A stretch of DNA of 64,000 nucleotides, taken from Phycisphaerae bacterium. Its GTDB lineage: Bacteria > Planctomycetota > Phycisphaerae > UBA1845 > CAIVHJ01. Each line of letters begins with the position of its first letter. Within the stretch, counting starts at the first letter, position 1. The DNA is taken from positions 371,915 to 435,914 of the forward strand of contig JAJVHX010000001.1 in NCBI GenBank assembly GCA_022072405.1, read 5' to 3'. A program made the position numbers and the translations under genes. Below are positions 29,256 to 37,594 of this stretch, in pieces. Under the pieces are notes generated by a model, which was given only the letters and a program-made list of their open reading frames with translations, was not told the origin of the DNA and did not search any database.

Positions 29256-30346
29256 GCTTTCTCGGCCTTAATCAATTGTTGGCCGCAATAAATGCAGTAT
29301 GGATCGTTGCCCAAAGCCCACCGACCGCATACCTCACACCGCTGGGTATGTTCATTCACATTCAATCCGCACTGTACGCAATAAAGATCGCCGACCCGAA
29401 TGGCTTGCGTGCAGCGCGGGCAGCTGCCGATCAGTGGTGGCAGTTCAGTATCGACCAGATCTAGTTCCGTCTGACTGTCGGTTGCTTCGCCACGTGCCGA
29501 TATCCATTCATGAATTAAATTCAATATTTCGCTGCTGTCGGTGAATCGAGTTTCTCGACGTGTGTAACTGCGTTCGAATAACTTGTCGGCCAGCGGTGGC
29601 AGATTTTTTACCAGATCTGATGGCCAATCGTGACCCTGGGGACGAATACCAGTCAACATCTCAAACCAGATAATTCCTACGGAAAATAGATCGCTGCGGC
29701 TATCAACGGTCAGTCCGTCGCGCTGTTCAGGTGACAGATAGGCTATGGTTCCGGATAACGATTGATCGCCATCGGTCCGTAAACTGCCCGATTGCAACAG
29801 CGTCTGAGTCGTCAACCCGCTGATCACTCCCAGCCCGAAATCACTGATCCGTATATCTTTGGCCCGCAAGGTAGCCAGGCTGGCGGAACCGATGTTGAGC
29901 AGAATATTTTCCGGTTTCAGGTCTCGATGAACGATTTTGTTCTGATGGGCAGCATGCAGCGCGCGCAACAGCCCATCCAGTATGGTCAGCGCGATCGGCA
30001 GCGGTAACCCCTGTCGATGCTGCTGAAGCAAGGTTCGCAGGTTTGGCCCGTCGATATACTCCATGATCAGGTAGGGGGGATCGGCAAAGGGATCAAAATC
30101 ATAAAGAGCGACGATATTGGGATGCTGCAACCCATACAGCAAAACACCTTCGTGGCGGAGTTGGCGGACATATTCAGCATCGGTGGGAATTTTAATGGCT
30201 GCCGGGCGATTCAGGTATAAATGTCTAGCCCGCCAGACCTGACCATAGCTGCCCGAACCAATCAGCTCTTCCAGCTGGTAGTTGCCGAGTCGTTGTTCAG
30301 GGGTACCTGGCACCATTGTATGTCGCTCTGTATTCATACCGATCAT
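29252..30346 (-). CDS. Ser/Thr protein kinase with two C-terminal zinc ribbons
   Basis: 364 residues. A complete Hanks-type kinase domain covers about 23-285: ELIGSGSYGQVWRA, lysine K52 in AAIKIP, catalytic HRDLKPENIL (D142), DFG at 169-171 and GTIAYLSPEQR. Two zinc ribbons follow: C309/C312 with C323/C326 and C337/C340 with C351/C354. There is no transmembrane segment, unlike the kinase at 57059. Its ATG overlaps the stop of the membrane-protein gene by 4 bases, and its own stop overlaps the next start, so synthesis is coupled to the cluster. It probably phosphorylates one or more of the ESCRT-like proteins; that is inference from position only. Confidence 0.85.
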   Translation of the reverse strand: MIGMNTERHTMVPGTPEQRLGNYQLEELIGSGSYGQVWRARHLYLNRPAAIKIPTDAEYVRQLRHEGVLLYGLQHPNIVALYDFDPFADPPYLIMEYIDGPNLRTLLQQHRQGLPLPIALTILDGLLRALHAAHQNKIVHRDLKPENILLNIGSASLATLRAKDIRISDFGLGVISGLTTQTLLQSGSLRTDGDQSLSGTIAYLSPEQRDGLTVDSRSDLFSVGIIWFEMLTGIRPQGHDWPSDLVKNLPPLADKLFERSYTRRETRFTDSSEILNLIHEWISARGEATDSQTELDLVDTELPPLIGSCPRCTQAIRVGDLYCVQCGLNVNEHTQRCEVCGRWALGNDPYCIYCGQQLIKAEKA

Positions 30347-30774
30347 GGCCCGGCGTCAGCGCGACTGGCCAGATAATCGGCCACCAGAAAATTATAGAGA
30401 CTCGCCACCAGGAAGCCAATCATCCGCACGCTCCAGGTCAGCGCGCCGCCTTCAAAATCCCAATCCGCCAACCACCAGGCCATCAGTACATCCAGTATCG
30501 CATAGCAGATCAGCAAGCCGACACCCGCCAGATTATTTTCAAATCGCAGGATCATTTGCGGCAGGAAAAATAAAGCCCAGGGCAGTACCGCAACAAAACC
30601 AATCCAGATCAGAGTATACTTGACGACCTGCCAGATAGACTGGAGTTGTTCGGGGTTCTGATAAAACCAATAACCCGTCAGGCATACCGCCAGTAGCAGC
30701 AGGGCCGTCAGTACCTTCCCGCCGATATGGCGCCCGAGACTCACCCAGATCGATTGATTTACCGGTTCGTTCAT
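30343..30774 (-). CDS. Four-helix membrane protein, first gene of the ESCRT-like cluster
   Basis: 143 residues from the ATG at 30774, with four transmembrane helices: LTALLLLAVCLTGYWFY, TLIWIGFVAVLPWALFFLPQ, AGVGLLICYAILDVLMAWWL and MIGFLVASLYNFLVADYL. Start choice is uncertain: no clear Shine-Dalgarno is seen, and an ATG at 30813 would add 13 residues. It could serve as a membrane anchor or target for the soluble cluster proteins. Family not recognised. Confidence 0.6.
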   Translation of the reverse strand: MNEPVNQSIWVSLGRHIGGKVLTALLLLAVCLTGYWFYQNPEQLQSIWQVVKYTLIWIGFVAVLPWALFFLPQMILRFENNLAGVGLLICYAILDVLMAWWLADWDFEGGALTWSVRMIGFLVASLYNFLVADYLASRADAGP

Positions 30775-30777
30775 TAT

Positions 30778-30808
30778 CTGATATTCGCACCCGAGTAACT
30801 GATATTCG
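30778..30808. repeat. 21-base-period direct repeat before the ESCRT-like cluster
   Basis: CTGATATTCG occurs at 30778-30787 and again at 30799-30808, a spacing of exactly two helical turns, immediately before the first start codon of the cluster. It could be a regulator site. If translation starts at 30813 it would instead encode a repeated EYQ. Confidence 0.35.
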
Positions 30809-31014
30809 AACATTCTAACAACGATCTCAGATGAAATAATGGCAAAATCTGAAGAATATGGCTTAGAGCGTGTGTGAAAAGCGTTCCAGGGTCCAGTTAT
30901 CGTCGAGGAATCATGAAGTGGATCAAAACGCAACCGAGTAAGGTGGCGCGTTGTGGGAATAGGGATCGTCGTCCCGGCGCCGCTGTTGACGAAGTCCGCA
31001 AGCGGTGGTTCACC

Positions 31015-31121
31015 GACCAGCCGCTGGTCAACCCTACGCCAGCCTTTGGTCAGTCGTTGACCAGCCGCTAGTCAACCCTACGCCAGCCTTTGGTCAATCG
31101 TTGACCAGCCGCTGGTCAACC
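31015..31121. repeat. 44-bp tandem repeat, 2.4 copies, with internal hairpin
   Basis: Two full 44-base units (31015-31058 and 31059-31102) differ at two positions, and a third partial copy covers 31103-31121. Each unit begins with GACCAG-CCG-CTGGTC, a 6-bp dyad, and in the second unit the change CTGGTC to CTAGTC weakens it. The repeat lies in the 600-base gap between the cluster promoter and the ExeA-like gene terminator. The plus-strand frame through it has no supported start and no similarity, so I do not call a gene. The rest of 30809-31312 shows nothing I can name. Confidence 0.75.
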
Positions 31122-31312
31122 GTTCAGCAGCCCCTGCTCCGGTTCTGCTCTGCGTCGGGTCGTTGTCGCCATGATGATTATATATACTCGTCCGCCGATC
31201 GCTGAACCTTATCTGAGGAACAGGAACGAGGAAATTGGCCGATACAGGCGCATGCCCTTCCCAGGCCTCAACGATAGCCTACTCACACGCTTTCTTAGAC
31301 GGGTAGTCCTGA

Positions 31313-31346
31313 AAATAAAAACGCCTGCCTTATTAGGCAGGCGTTT
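31313..31346 (-). terminator. Rho-independent terminator after the ExeA-like gene
   Basis: AAACGCCTGCCT (31319-31330) pairs perfectly with AGGCAGGCGTTT (31335-31346) around a 4-base loop. On the minus strand it runs into TTTTTATTTT. It ends the transcript of the gene at 31376-33751. Confidence 0.88.
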
Positions 31347-31375
31347 GTTCATTAGACGATTAAGTATGTTGTTAA

Positions 31376-33751
31376 TCAACTGTTTTCAGTTATCGGGATC
31401 ACCGGCTTTACGGTGGGGGTGATCCGGGATTTTCGCATGGTTTCCGCCAGCGACTCAATTTTCTGGGTCAGGCTGCTTTGTCGTTCGGTCAATGCTGCTT
31501 CGGCCAGTTCCTGATTGACCCGGCTGCTGGAAATCATTTCAGCCTCCGCGGGTGCTACCGGCCGACGTTTTTCTGCCACCAGGCGTGTGGCATGGATCAG
31601 GGCTTCAATGGATTTGCGGGCCCGATCAGCCTTCTCGATCATGTTCTGTAGTTCGTTCAAGCGCAGCTGACCGTCATGCAGGTTGCGCTCGGTCGCCGAT
31701 CCCATGGTCCGCAGTTCGCGCATCAGCTGGGTGGGTTTTTCCACCGTATCCCGCAACTCGGCAATTTTCTTGGTCATGCGACCCACCACTTGATCGGCAT
31801 CACGTACCTGTTCCGAGAGTCGATGAACCTGCTCCTCGGAATGTTTATAAATCTGGCCGAGTACCTCGCGTAATTTCTGGGTACGCGAGACCTGCTGATT
31901 CAAATCAACAATGGACTCCTGAGCATTTTCATCCAGTTCGGTCAATCGCTGACAGGTAGTCTCGCCCTGCACCGTGGCTTTCTTGCTGGTCTCAACAGAG
32001 CGTTCCACCGATTTCTGCAGGGCTTCACTGGCCTGTTGCACAATCGTGCTCATTCGTTCGACCTGTTCCACCTGGCGGGCCGTCTTGACCAGTATCTCTT
32101 GCGGTTGATTCAGCAGGGTGGTCGCCACATTTAAGAGATGATCAAGTTGTGTGACCAGTTGCTGGGCGTCGGTCTGACGAGCGGAGAAACTGGCTTCGAA
32201 TTCCTGGCGGATGCTCTGTGATTCGCTGATCACTCCCTGTATTTGCATTTTAGATGCATGTAATTGCTGTTCCTGGCTGTTCAACTGCTGCAGCAGGTTA
32301 TCATATCGACCCAGACGTTGATCGAGCAGTTCGATTCGTTTCTGGCGATCCTGTTCCTGATCCTGAGCGATGGTGACCAGATCCTTGATTTCCGTCCATT
32401 TGCGATTGATCAGCCGCTTGCACTCATTCAGTTCCTGATCAAAGGCCACCTGACGGTTGGCCAGTTTTTTATCGATAAAAGTAGCCCGCTCAGTCAGTTT
32501 CTGATCCTGATCAACCAGTAGCTGTGTGGCCCGGTTCATCTCCTGGACTTGCTGGCCCATGCGTGCCTCACGCTCCGCCAGGGCTTTTTCCTGCGTATCC
32601 AGCTTATCCGACAGAATGCGTAATTCCTCCAGCCGGGTGGTCAGGCTTTTTTCCCGATTGCTCAGGGTATGCTCCTGTTCCTGCAGAACCACGGTCAGGC
32701 GGTGCAGGTCGCGCAATTTGGAGTCAATCAGTCCCTGATGTTCGTTGAATTTCAGTTCCTGGCTGCGCAGCTTGGCACTAAGCCGATGCAATTCCTGAAT
32801 CCGTCGATCGGTATCGACGGCGGCGGTTTCCAGTTCATTGATCTGGTTTTCCAGTGACTGCACATACTGTTCTGTCATCTGGGAAATGGCCTGATCGACT
32901 TCATCCGGCTGCTGATTGAAAGCCGCAGCATTTTCTTCCGAACCGGTAACAATCTCATCGATAACCAGTTGCACCTGCGGTGCGTCGATGATGGACTGGC
33001 CGCTGGAAAAGGCACTGATCAGCAGATTATCGCACAGGTTATTGATCAGGCGGGGCGTCCCATCCGCGTATTGGTGAATGATATCCAGTGCTTCGGGGGT
33101 AAAGAGTGCTTCCGTGCGGGAAAAGCCCGCCACCCGCAAACGATGTTGAATATAACTTTCGGTCTGTTCCTGCTTGAAGCGTGTTAGATGGAATGATCGG
33201 AAAATACGCTGCGAGAGTTGTTTCATGCTGCTGCGTTTCAGCAGGTTCTGCAGATGAAACTGTCCCAGTAGAACGATCTGCACGAGCTTGCCGCCCGCCA
33301 CTTCCAGATTGCTCACCAGGCGCAACTGTTCAAAATGAACTTCCTGCAGGGTGTGTGCATCATCGATTACGATCAGGGAATTGCGATCCTTGGACTGCTG
33401 GGTAAGTAAGTAATCTTCCAGTGTCGCCAGCAACTCCATGGTGGTGCCGGTCGGCTCGAAGGGTATCTGAAACTCCCGGCAGATCGCCGGCAATATATCC
33501 GTTCCCGGCAGTTGCGAGTTGTTGATGACGGCGGTGCTCACCTGGCTGCCCAGGTGGGTTAACATCAGCCGGCTGAGCATGGTTTTGCCCATACCCACTT
33601 CACCGGTCACCACTACCAGGCCTTTTTTCTCTTTGGCCGCGTAGATCAATGATGCCAACGCCTCTTCATGTTGCGGGCTGGCAAAAAAGAACTTGGGATC
33701 CAAGGTGCCGTTGAACGGGGCCTCACGTAACCCGAAAAATTCCGTATACAT
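31376..33751 (-). CDS. ExeA-like AAA ATPase with very long coiled coil
   Basis: 791 residues. The first 270 match the ExeA/GspA-type AAA proteins: EFFGLREAPFNGTLDPKFFF at the start, Walker A TGEVGMGKTMLSRL, Walker B SLIVIDDAHTLQ and the C-terminal LINNLCDNLLI. These ATPases drive assembly of the secretin in type II secretion or act with polysaccharide export. Residues 290-770 are an almost continuous coiled coil rich in Glu, Gln, Leu and Arg (for example AEREARMGQQVQEMNRATQL). There is no peptidoglycan-binding domain or transmembrane helix. The family is thus a cytoplasmic ATPase with a long rod, which could organise a structure near the membrane. Shine-Dalgarno GGAG is 11 bases from the ATG. 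Confidence 0.75.
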   Translation of the reverse strand: MYTEFFGLREAPFNGTLDPKFFFASPQHEEALASLIYAAKEKKGLVVVTGEVGMGKTMLSRLMLTHLGSQVSTAVINNSQLPGTDILPAICREFQIPFEPTGTTMELLATLEDYLLTQQSKDRNSLIVIDDAHTLQEVHFEQLRLVSNLEVAGGKLVQIVLLGQFHLQNLLKRSSMKQLSQRIFRSFHLTRFKQEQTESYIQHRLRVAGFSRTEALFTPEALDIIHQYADGTPRLINNLCDNLLISAFSSGQSIIDAPQVQLVIDEIVTGSEENAAAFNQQPDEVDQAISQMTEQYVQSLENQINELETAAVDTDRRIQELHRLSAKLRSQELKFNEHQGLIDSKLRDLHRLTVVLQEQEHTLSNREKSLTTRLEELRILSDKLDTQEKALAEREARMGQQVQEMNRATQLLVDQDQKLTERATFIDKKLANRQVAFDQELNECKRLINRKWTEIKDLVTIAQDQEQDRQKRIELLDQRLGRYDNLLQQLNSQEQQLHASKMQIQGVISESQSIRQEFEASFSARQTDAQQLVTQLDHLLNVATTLLNQPQEILVKTARQVEQVERMSTIVQQASEALQKSVERSVETSKKATVQGETTCQRLTELDENAQESIVDLNQQVSRTQKLREVLGQIYKHSEEQVHRLSEQVRDADQVVGRMTKKIAELRDTVEKPTQLMRELRTMGSATERNLHDGQLRLNELQNMIEKADRARKSIEALIHATRLVAEKRRPVAPAEAEMISSSRVNQELAEAALTERQSSLTQKIESLAETMRKSRITPTVKPVIPITENS

Positions 33752-34106
33752 GGCCGCTGGTGCTCCACTAATTCGTGAAAGTGCTTGTCCGAAGGTGGAT
33801 ATCGGTCGTTATCTCTAGTGGCTTCATCATACTTTTGACAAAATTAATCAATCTCTCCGGCAAGCGCTTAAATCAGGGCCGACAACCAGTTAGTCCTAGC
33901 CGGAAACCTGTCTGGCAGTACTGAAAAGGGCGTCAAGTCTTCAGAAGGTTATTAGACCAATACGAAGATTAAGCGCTTATGTAAGGTAACCGATATGGAT
34001 GATGGATACTTGGCTGGATATTGGCAGGTATCTTGAGTACGTCTGATTATTTTTCAGTCAGGAAGAACTGTCTGAGGTACTCCGGCAAACTCAGAGGACG
34101 ATCACC
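33752..34106. other. Divergent intergenic region, 355 bases
   Basis: It separates the ExeA-like gene (minus) from the zinc-ribbon gene (plus) and should hold both promoters. A plus-strand GG-N10-GC pair (in CTTGGCTGGATATTGGC, near 34009) has sigma-54 spacing but a poor -12. TTGACA near 33835 has no -10 partner. AAGCGCTTA occurs twice (near 33863 and 33971). No gene seen. Confidence 0.35.
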
Positions 34107-34586
34107 ATGACCACCTCCATCTTGTCCAGTGTAAACGAGACCGGGAACCAGATGGTTCAGGAGGAGTTGCCGCCACAGCCTGCAACGCGAATGGCTGCGA
34201 CTCGCCCGGCGCCTAATTCAGCGCGGTTCCAGTGTAGTCGTTGCATGCATACCTTTGAAATAGCCGCGGATGATTTAACCAATGCCAAGCGAATCCACTG
34301 CGCTCGTTGTCGACGCAGCCTAAAATTGCCAACCAGTATTATTCAGGTATGTCTGGCTTGTCATACACATCGTGAATACCCTCCGGAGACCTCGGGGCGT
34401 CATGTGCGTTGCAAACAATGCGGATCGCCTCTGTCAATTTCAGTATTGAATCTGCAATCTTCCCGCCGTCGTCGTCGCCGCTCGCAGAGTCCACCGCAAG
34501 AATCCTCTTTTTTGCCGATGCTGATTACCTTGTGTGTATTCATGATTGGCATGTTACTTTGTTACCGGATTGTGACGACACTGTAA
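34107..34586 (+). CDS. Tail-anchored zinc-ribbon protein
   Basis: 159 residues. After a 40-residue Pro/Ala-rich N terminus come two zinc-ribbon-like units: CSRC...CARC (about 43-72) and CLAC...CKQC (about 83-110). A basic stretch (SSRRRRRRSQ) precedes one C-terminal transmembrane helix (LPMLITLCVFMIGMLLCY), so the protein is a tail-anchored cytoplasmic sensor or scaffold. The first unit resembles the MJ0042-type finger found in many planctomycete and proteobacterial membrane proteins. GAGGA lies before the ATG. Function unknown; it is encoded next to the ExeA-like gene and before ftsK. Confidence 0.7.
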   Translation: MTTSILSSVNETGNQMVQEELPPQPATRMAATRPAPNSARFQCSRCMHTFEIAADDLTNAKRIHCARCRRSLKLPTSIIQVCLACHTHREYPPETSGRHVRCKQCGSPLSISVLNLQSSRRRRRRSQSPPQESSFLPMLITLCVFMIGMLLCYRIVTTL

Positions 34587-34776
34587 CCGCTTATTGGCTC
34601 ATCCATACACCACGCAGTTTTGAATATCGCGTCACGATTTTCTTCTCATTAGCCTATGTAAGAAATGTACGGGTCGTGGGTATTTACGGTGCATAGACCA
34701 GTTCGGACCTTATATTGATTACTTGATGAGAAAACTTGATGCTGCGTCAATCCCAGATTGGCGAGGGATCATTTTT
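34587..34776. other. Non-coding leader of a terminator, possible small RNA
   Basis: About 190 bases follow the zinc-ribbon stop before the strong terminator at 34777. No supported gene is present. The distance is long for a simple 3' end, so a small RNA ending at that terminator is possible, but I see no promoter that would prove it. Confidence 0.3.
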
Positions 34777-34813
34777 AAGGATACCTCTTCGACCCCAGGA
34801 GGTATCCTTTTTT
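34777..34813 (+). terminator. Rho-independent terminator
   Basis: AAGGATACCTC (34777-34787) pairs perfectly with GAGGTATCCTT (34799-34809), followed by a T run. It points rightward and insulates ftsK from the zinc-ribbon gene. The 180 AT-rich bases from there to ftsK hold no gene; TATACT at 34919-34924 is a possible -10 without a good -35. Confidence 0.88.
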
Positions 34814-34993
34814 ATTGTCGCATAATATCATATCAACACAATAATTATGATGATTGCCACTTACCGGAATACCTCAAATAAATTATTCAGGCCTTCCTTA
34901 ACTCGATAGCATTTTGCTTATACTCTATATGCGGCTTTGACCGATAACCTTTAATCTGAAACTAATGCGCGGCAAGATGTTCCTGAATAATAC

Positions 34994-37525
34994 ATGAAAC
35001 GAAAAACAAAAAAATCTCGAACGGTCCGGAGTGTTAGTCAAACCAGTCTGGGTCTCGAGCCCTATCTGGCTATGTTTGGATTGTTGCTGGTGGTGTTTAT
35101 CACTACAGCCCTGGTGACTTTTTCACCCCTGGATTGGCCCAACCCACACGTCGGCCCCCATTCCGCAGAGGTGCACAATCTCTGTGGTCGTTTTGGTGCC
35201 TGGGTAGCTTATCACCTGTTCCGGTTGCTGGGATTGGGTTTACTGCCAATTTTGTTATTTGTGGGTGCAGGTCTGATGATGCGGATCGCCGGCCGCCCTC
35301 TGACTCATCTCCTGCAACGTTGCTTGGCGGTCATGGTAATTACGGTGGCTACGGCTACCGCGATACATCTGGTTCATCATCAGTCCTGGGCAAATATGCC
35401 CAATGGTTACTCCGGCATTTTAGGGTTAGCCATGGGGCAACTGATGCGCGAGAATTTTTCCTCATTCGGTGCATTCCTTATTCTCGGCTACGGCGTTTTT
35501 GCCGCTTTTCTGTTTCTATTTGATGGCTTCTGGTCTCGTGTTCAGAAAACGACGGATGGTACTATTCAGGCCGGTGCCCAACTGTGGAACCTGCTTCGCC
35601 AGCTACCTCAAGTATTGGTCGGCGCGATTTGGGCGGTAGGCCGCTGGCCGGTTCTAATTGTATCCGCCGCCGGTAAAACCAGCTGGGAAGTGCTCCGCGG
35701 TTCACGGCGAGATGCAGCCCTTACAACAAAAGTTAGTGAACCCCGTACACCAGCAACGAACGATCGCCATCAGGTTACTTCGCCAGTAGATTTGGTCGAT
35801 AGTTCAACGACTGAAGTACCTAAAAATCCACGCAATAAGGTCGTTGAAAAATCGGAATCAGACGATGCTATTACAACTGCTAGCGTCCGAACGAATCCCG
35901 TAATTAAAGCAATATTTCGCTCCAATCAACCACAGCCGGAATCTACAGCCGGGTGTTATCCAGCCGTGCTCGATGACTGGGTGTTGCCGCCAACATCACT
36001 CCTGGAAGAAATTCAGTACACCTACACCGAACAACAAGAGTCCCACGCCCGCGATAAAGCCCGGATTCTGGAAGATACGCTCCGGGAATTTCGAGTGGAA
36101 GCCAACGTGGTTGAGATTGATACCGGCCCGGTCATTACCATGTTTGAACTGCGGCTGGGCCCCGGTGTCAAAGTCAGTGAAATCAATGCCCTGGATAAGG
36201 ATATTGCTCGCGCTTTAAAAGCACCTGGTGTTCGCGTGGTTTCGCCCATCCCCGGGAAAAACACCGTCGGTATCGAAGTTCCGCGCCTGGATCGTGAACG
36301 TGTACGGTTAAAAGAATTAATGACCGTGGCTGGCCAGAAAGCGACCACTATGGACCTGCCGCTGTTTCTGGGCAAGGATGCCAGCGGCAATCCCATGATT
36401 TACGACTTGGCCCGTATGCCCCACATGCTCATTGCCGGCACCACCGGTTCGGGCAAGAGTGTCTGCATCAATTCGATCATCATGAGCCTGTTGATGACCC
36501 AACGCCCTGATCGGGTCAAGCTGATCCTCATTGATCCCAAGATGGTTGAGCTTTCCGTATTCAAGGATGTTCCGCATTTGATGTGTCCCATCGTTACCGA
36601 TATGAAGCGTGCGGAAAAAATCCTGGAATGGGCCGTCACCAAAATGGATGAGCGTTATGCGTTACTGGCGGAAGCGGGGGTTCGCAATATCGCCAGTTTC
36701 AACCAGCTAAGCCGTGATGAAATTCTGCATCGTTTCCGACCGGCATCGGAAGAAGAAGCCAAGCAGATACCAACCCATCTGGCCCATGTCATTATCGTTA
36801 TCGATGAACTGGCCGACCTGATGATGACTTCCGCCAAAGAAGTTGAACATTATCTGGCCCGTATCGCACAGAAGAGCAGAGCGGTCGGCATTCATGTGGT
36901 GGTGGCTACGCAACGACCCGAAGCCAAAGTGGTAACGGGTCTGATCAAATCCAATCTGCCTTGTCGCTGTGCATTCCGCGTGGCCGCCCGGATTGATTCA
37001 CGCATCGTACTGGACCAGTCGGGGGCCGAGGTCTTGCTGGGTTCGGGTGATATGCTCTTTTTGCCGCCCGGTTCTGCCAACCTGATCCGGGCGCAGGGCA
37101 CTTATATCGAAGATCAGGAAGTGCATCAGGTCGTCAGTGATCTGCAGAGCAAAGGCCAATCCGATTTTCATCCGGAACTCATGCGCTTGCGCAGCGCTGA
37201 AACTGCCGAGGATGGTGAACGCGACGAGATGTTCAATCAGGCGGTACGCATCGTACTCGATACACAACGCGGAAGTGTCAGCCTGTTGCAACGCCGCCTG
37301 GAAGTGGGGTATTCGCGAGCTTCTCGTCTCATCGACCAGATGGCCGCTGCGGGTATCGTCGGGGATTATAAAGGATCGCAGGCCCGGGAAGTGTTAATTA
37401 CTCTGGAAGAGTGGGACAACATGGCCAATGAATCCCCATCGCCGCGGTCAACATCTGCAGTAAACGACCATTGGGAAGATGATCCCTTTAACGATGACAC
37501 AGAGGATGACTCCTCCACCACCTAG
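34994..37525 (+). CDS. ftsK: DNA translocase FtsK
   Basis: 843 residues. Four transmembrane helices in the first 180 residues anchor it to the membrane (for example FGLLLVVFITTALVTFSPLD and FGAFLILGYGVFAAFLFLF). A variable linker (about 235-330) precedes the motor: Walker A AGTTGSGKSVCINSIIMSL, Walker B HVIIVIDELADLMM and QKSRAVGIHVVVATQRPEAK. The C-terminal gamma winged helix (GSVSLLQRRLEVGYSRASRL) reads directional KOPS-like sites. It pumps the chromosome termini through the closing septum and activates dimer resolution. The linker is short compared with E. coli FtsK. It is monocistronic here and lies about 4 kb from the end of the ESCRT-like cluster. Confidence 0.95.
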   Translation: MKRKTKKSRTVRSVSQTSLGLEPYLAMFGLLLVVFITTALVTFSPLDWPNPHVGPHSAEVHNLCGRFGAWVAYHLFRLLGLGLLPILLFVGAGLMMRIAGRPLTHLLQRCLAVMVITVATATAIHLVHHQSWANMPNGYSGILGLAMGQLMRENFSSFGAFLILGYGVFAAFLFLFDGFWSRVQKTTDGTIQAGAQLWNLLRQLPQVLVGAIWAVGRWPVLIVSAAGKTSWEVLRGSRRDAALTTKVSEPRTPATNDRHQVTSPVDLVDSSTTEVPKNPRNKVVEKSESDDAITTASVRTNPVIKAIFRSNQPQPESTAGCYPAVLDDWVLPPTSLLEEIQYTYTEQQESHARDKARILEDTLREFRVEANVVEIDTGPVITMFELRLGPGVKVSEINALDKDIARALKAPGVRVVSPIPGKNTVGIEVPRLDRERVRLKELMTVAGQKATTMDLPLFLGKDASGNPMIYDLARMPHMLIAGTTGSGKSVCINSIIMSLLMTQRPDRVKLILIDPKMVELSVFKDVPHLMCPIVTDMKRAEKILEWAVTKMDERYALLAEAGVRNIASFNQLSRDEILHRFRPASEEEAKQIPTHLAHVIIVIDELADLMMTSAKEVEHYLARIAQKSRAVGIHVVVATQRPEAKVVTGLIKSNLPCRCAFRVAARIDSRIVLDQSGAEVLLGSGDMLFLPPGSANLIRAQGTYIEDQEVHQVVSDLQSKGQSDFHPELMRLRSAETAEDGERDEMFNQAVRIVLDTQRGSVSLLQRRLEVGYSRASRLIDQMAAAGIVGDYKGSQAREVLITLEEWDNMANESPSPRSTSAVNDHWEDDPFNDDTEDDSSTT

Positions 37526-37594
37526 TGGGTTACTGTGAATAACGCTGGTCACCGCTTCACGAATGATCCGGCTACATCTCCTGTCAATGAATGA

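Noticed and set aside
31005..31205. Plus-strand frame through the tandem repeat
   Set aside because: No ribosome-binding site and no recognisable protein; its repeated peptide simply reflects the DNA repeat.
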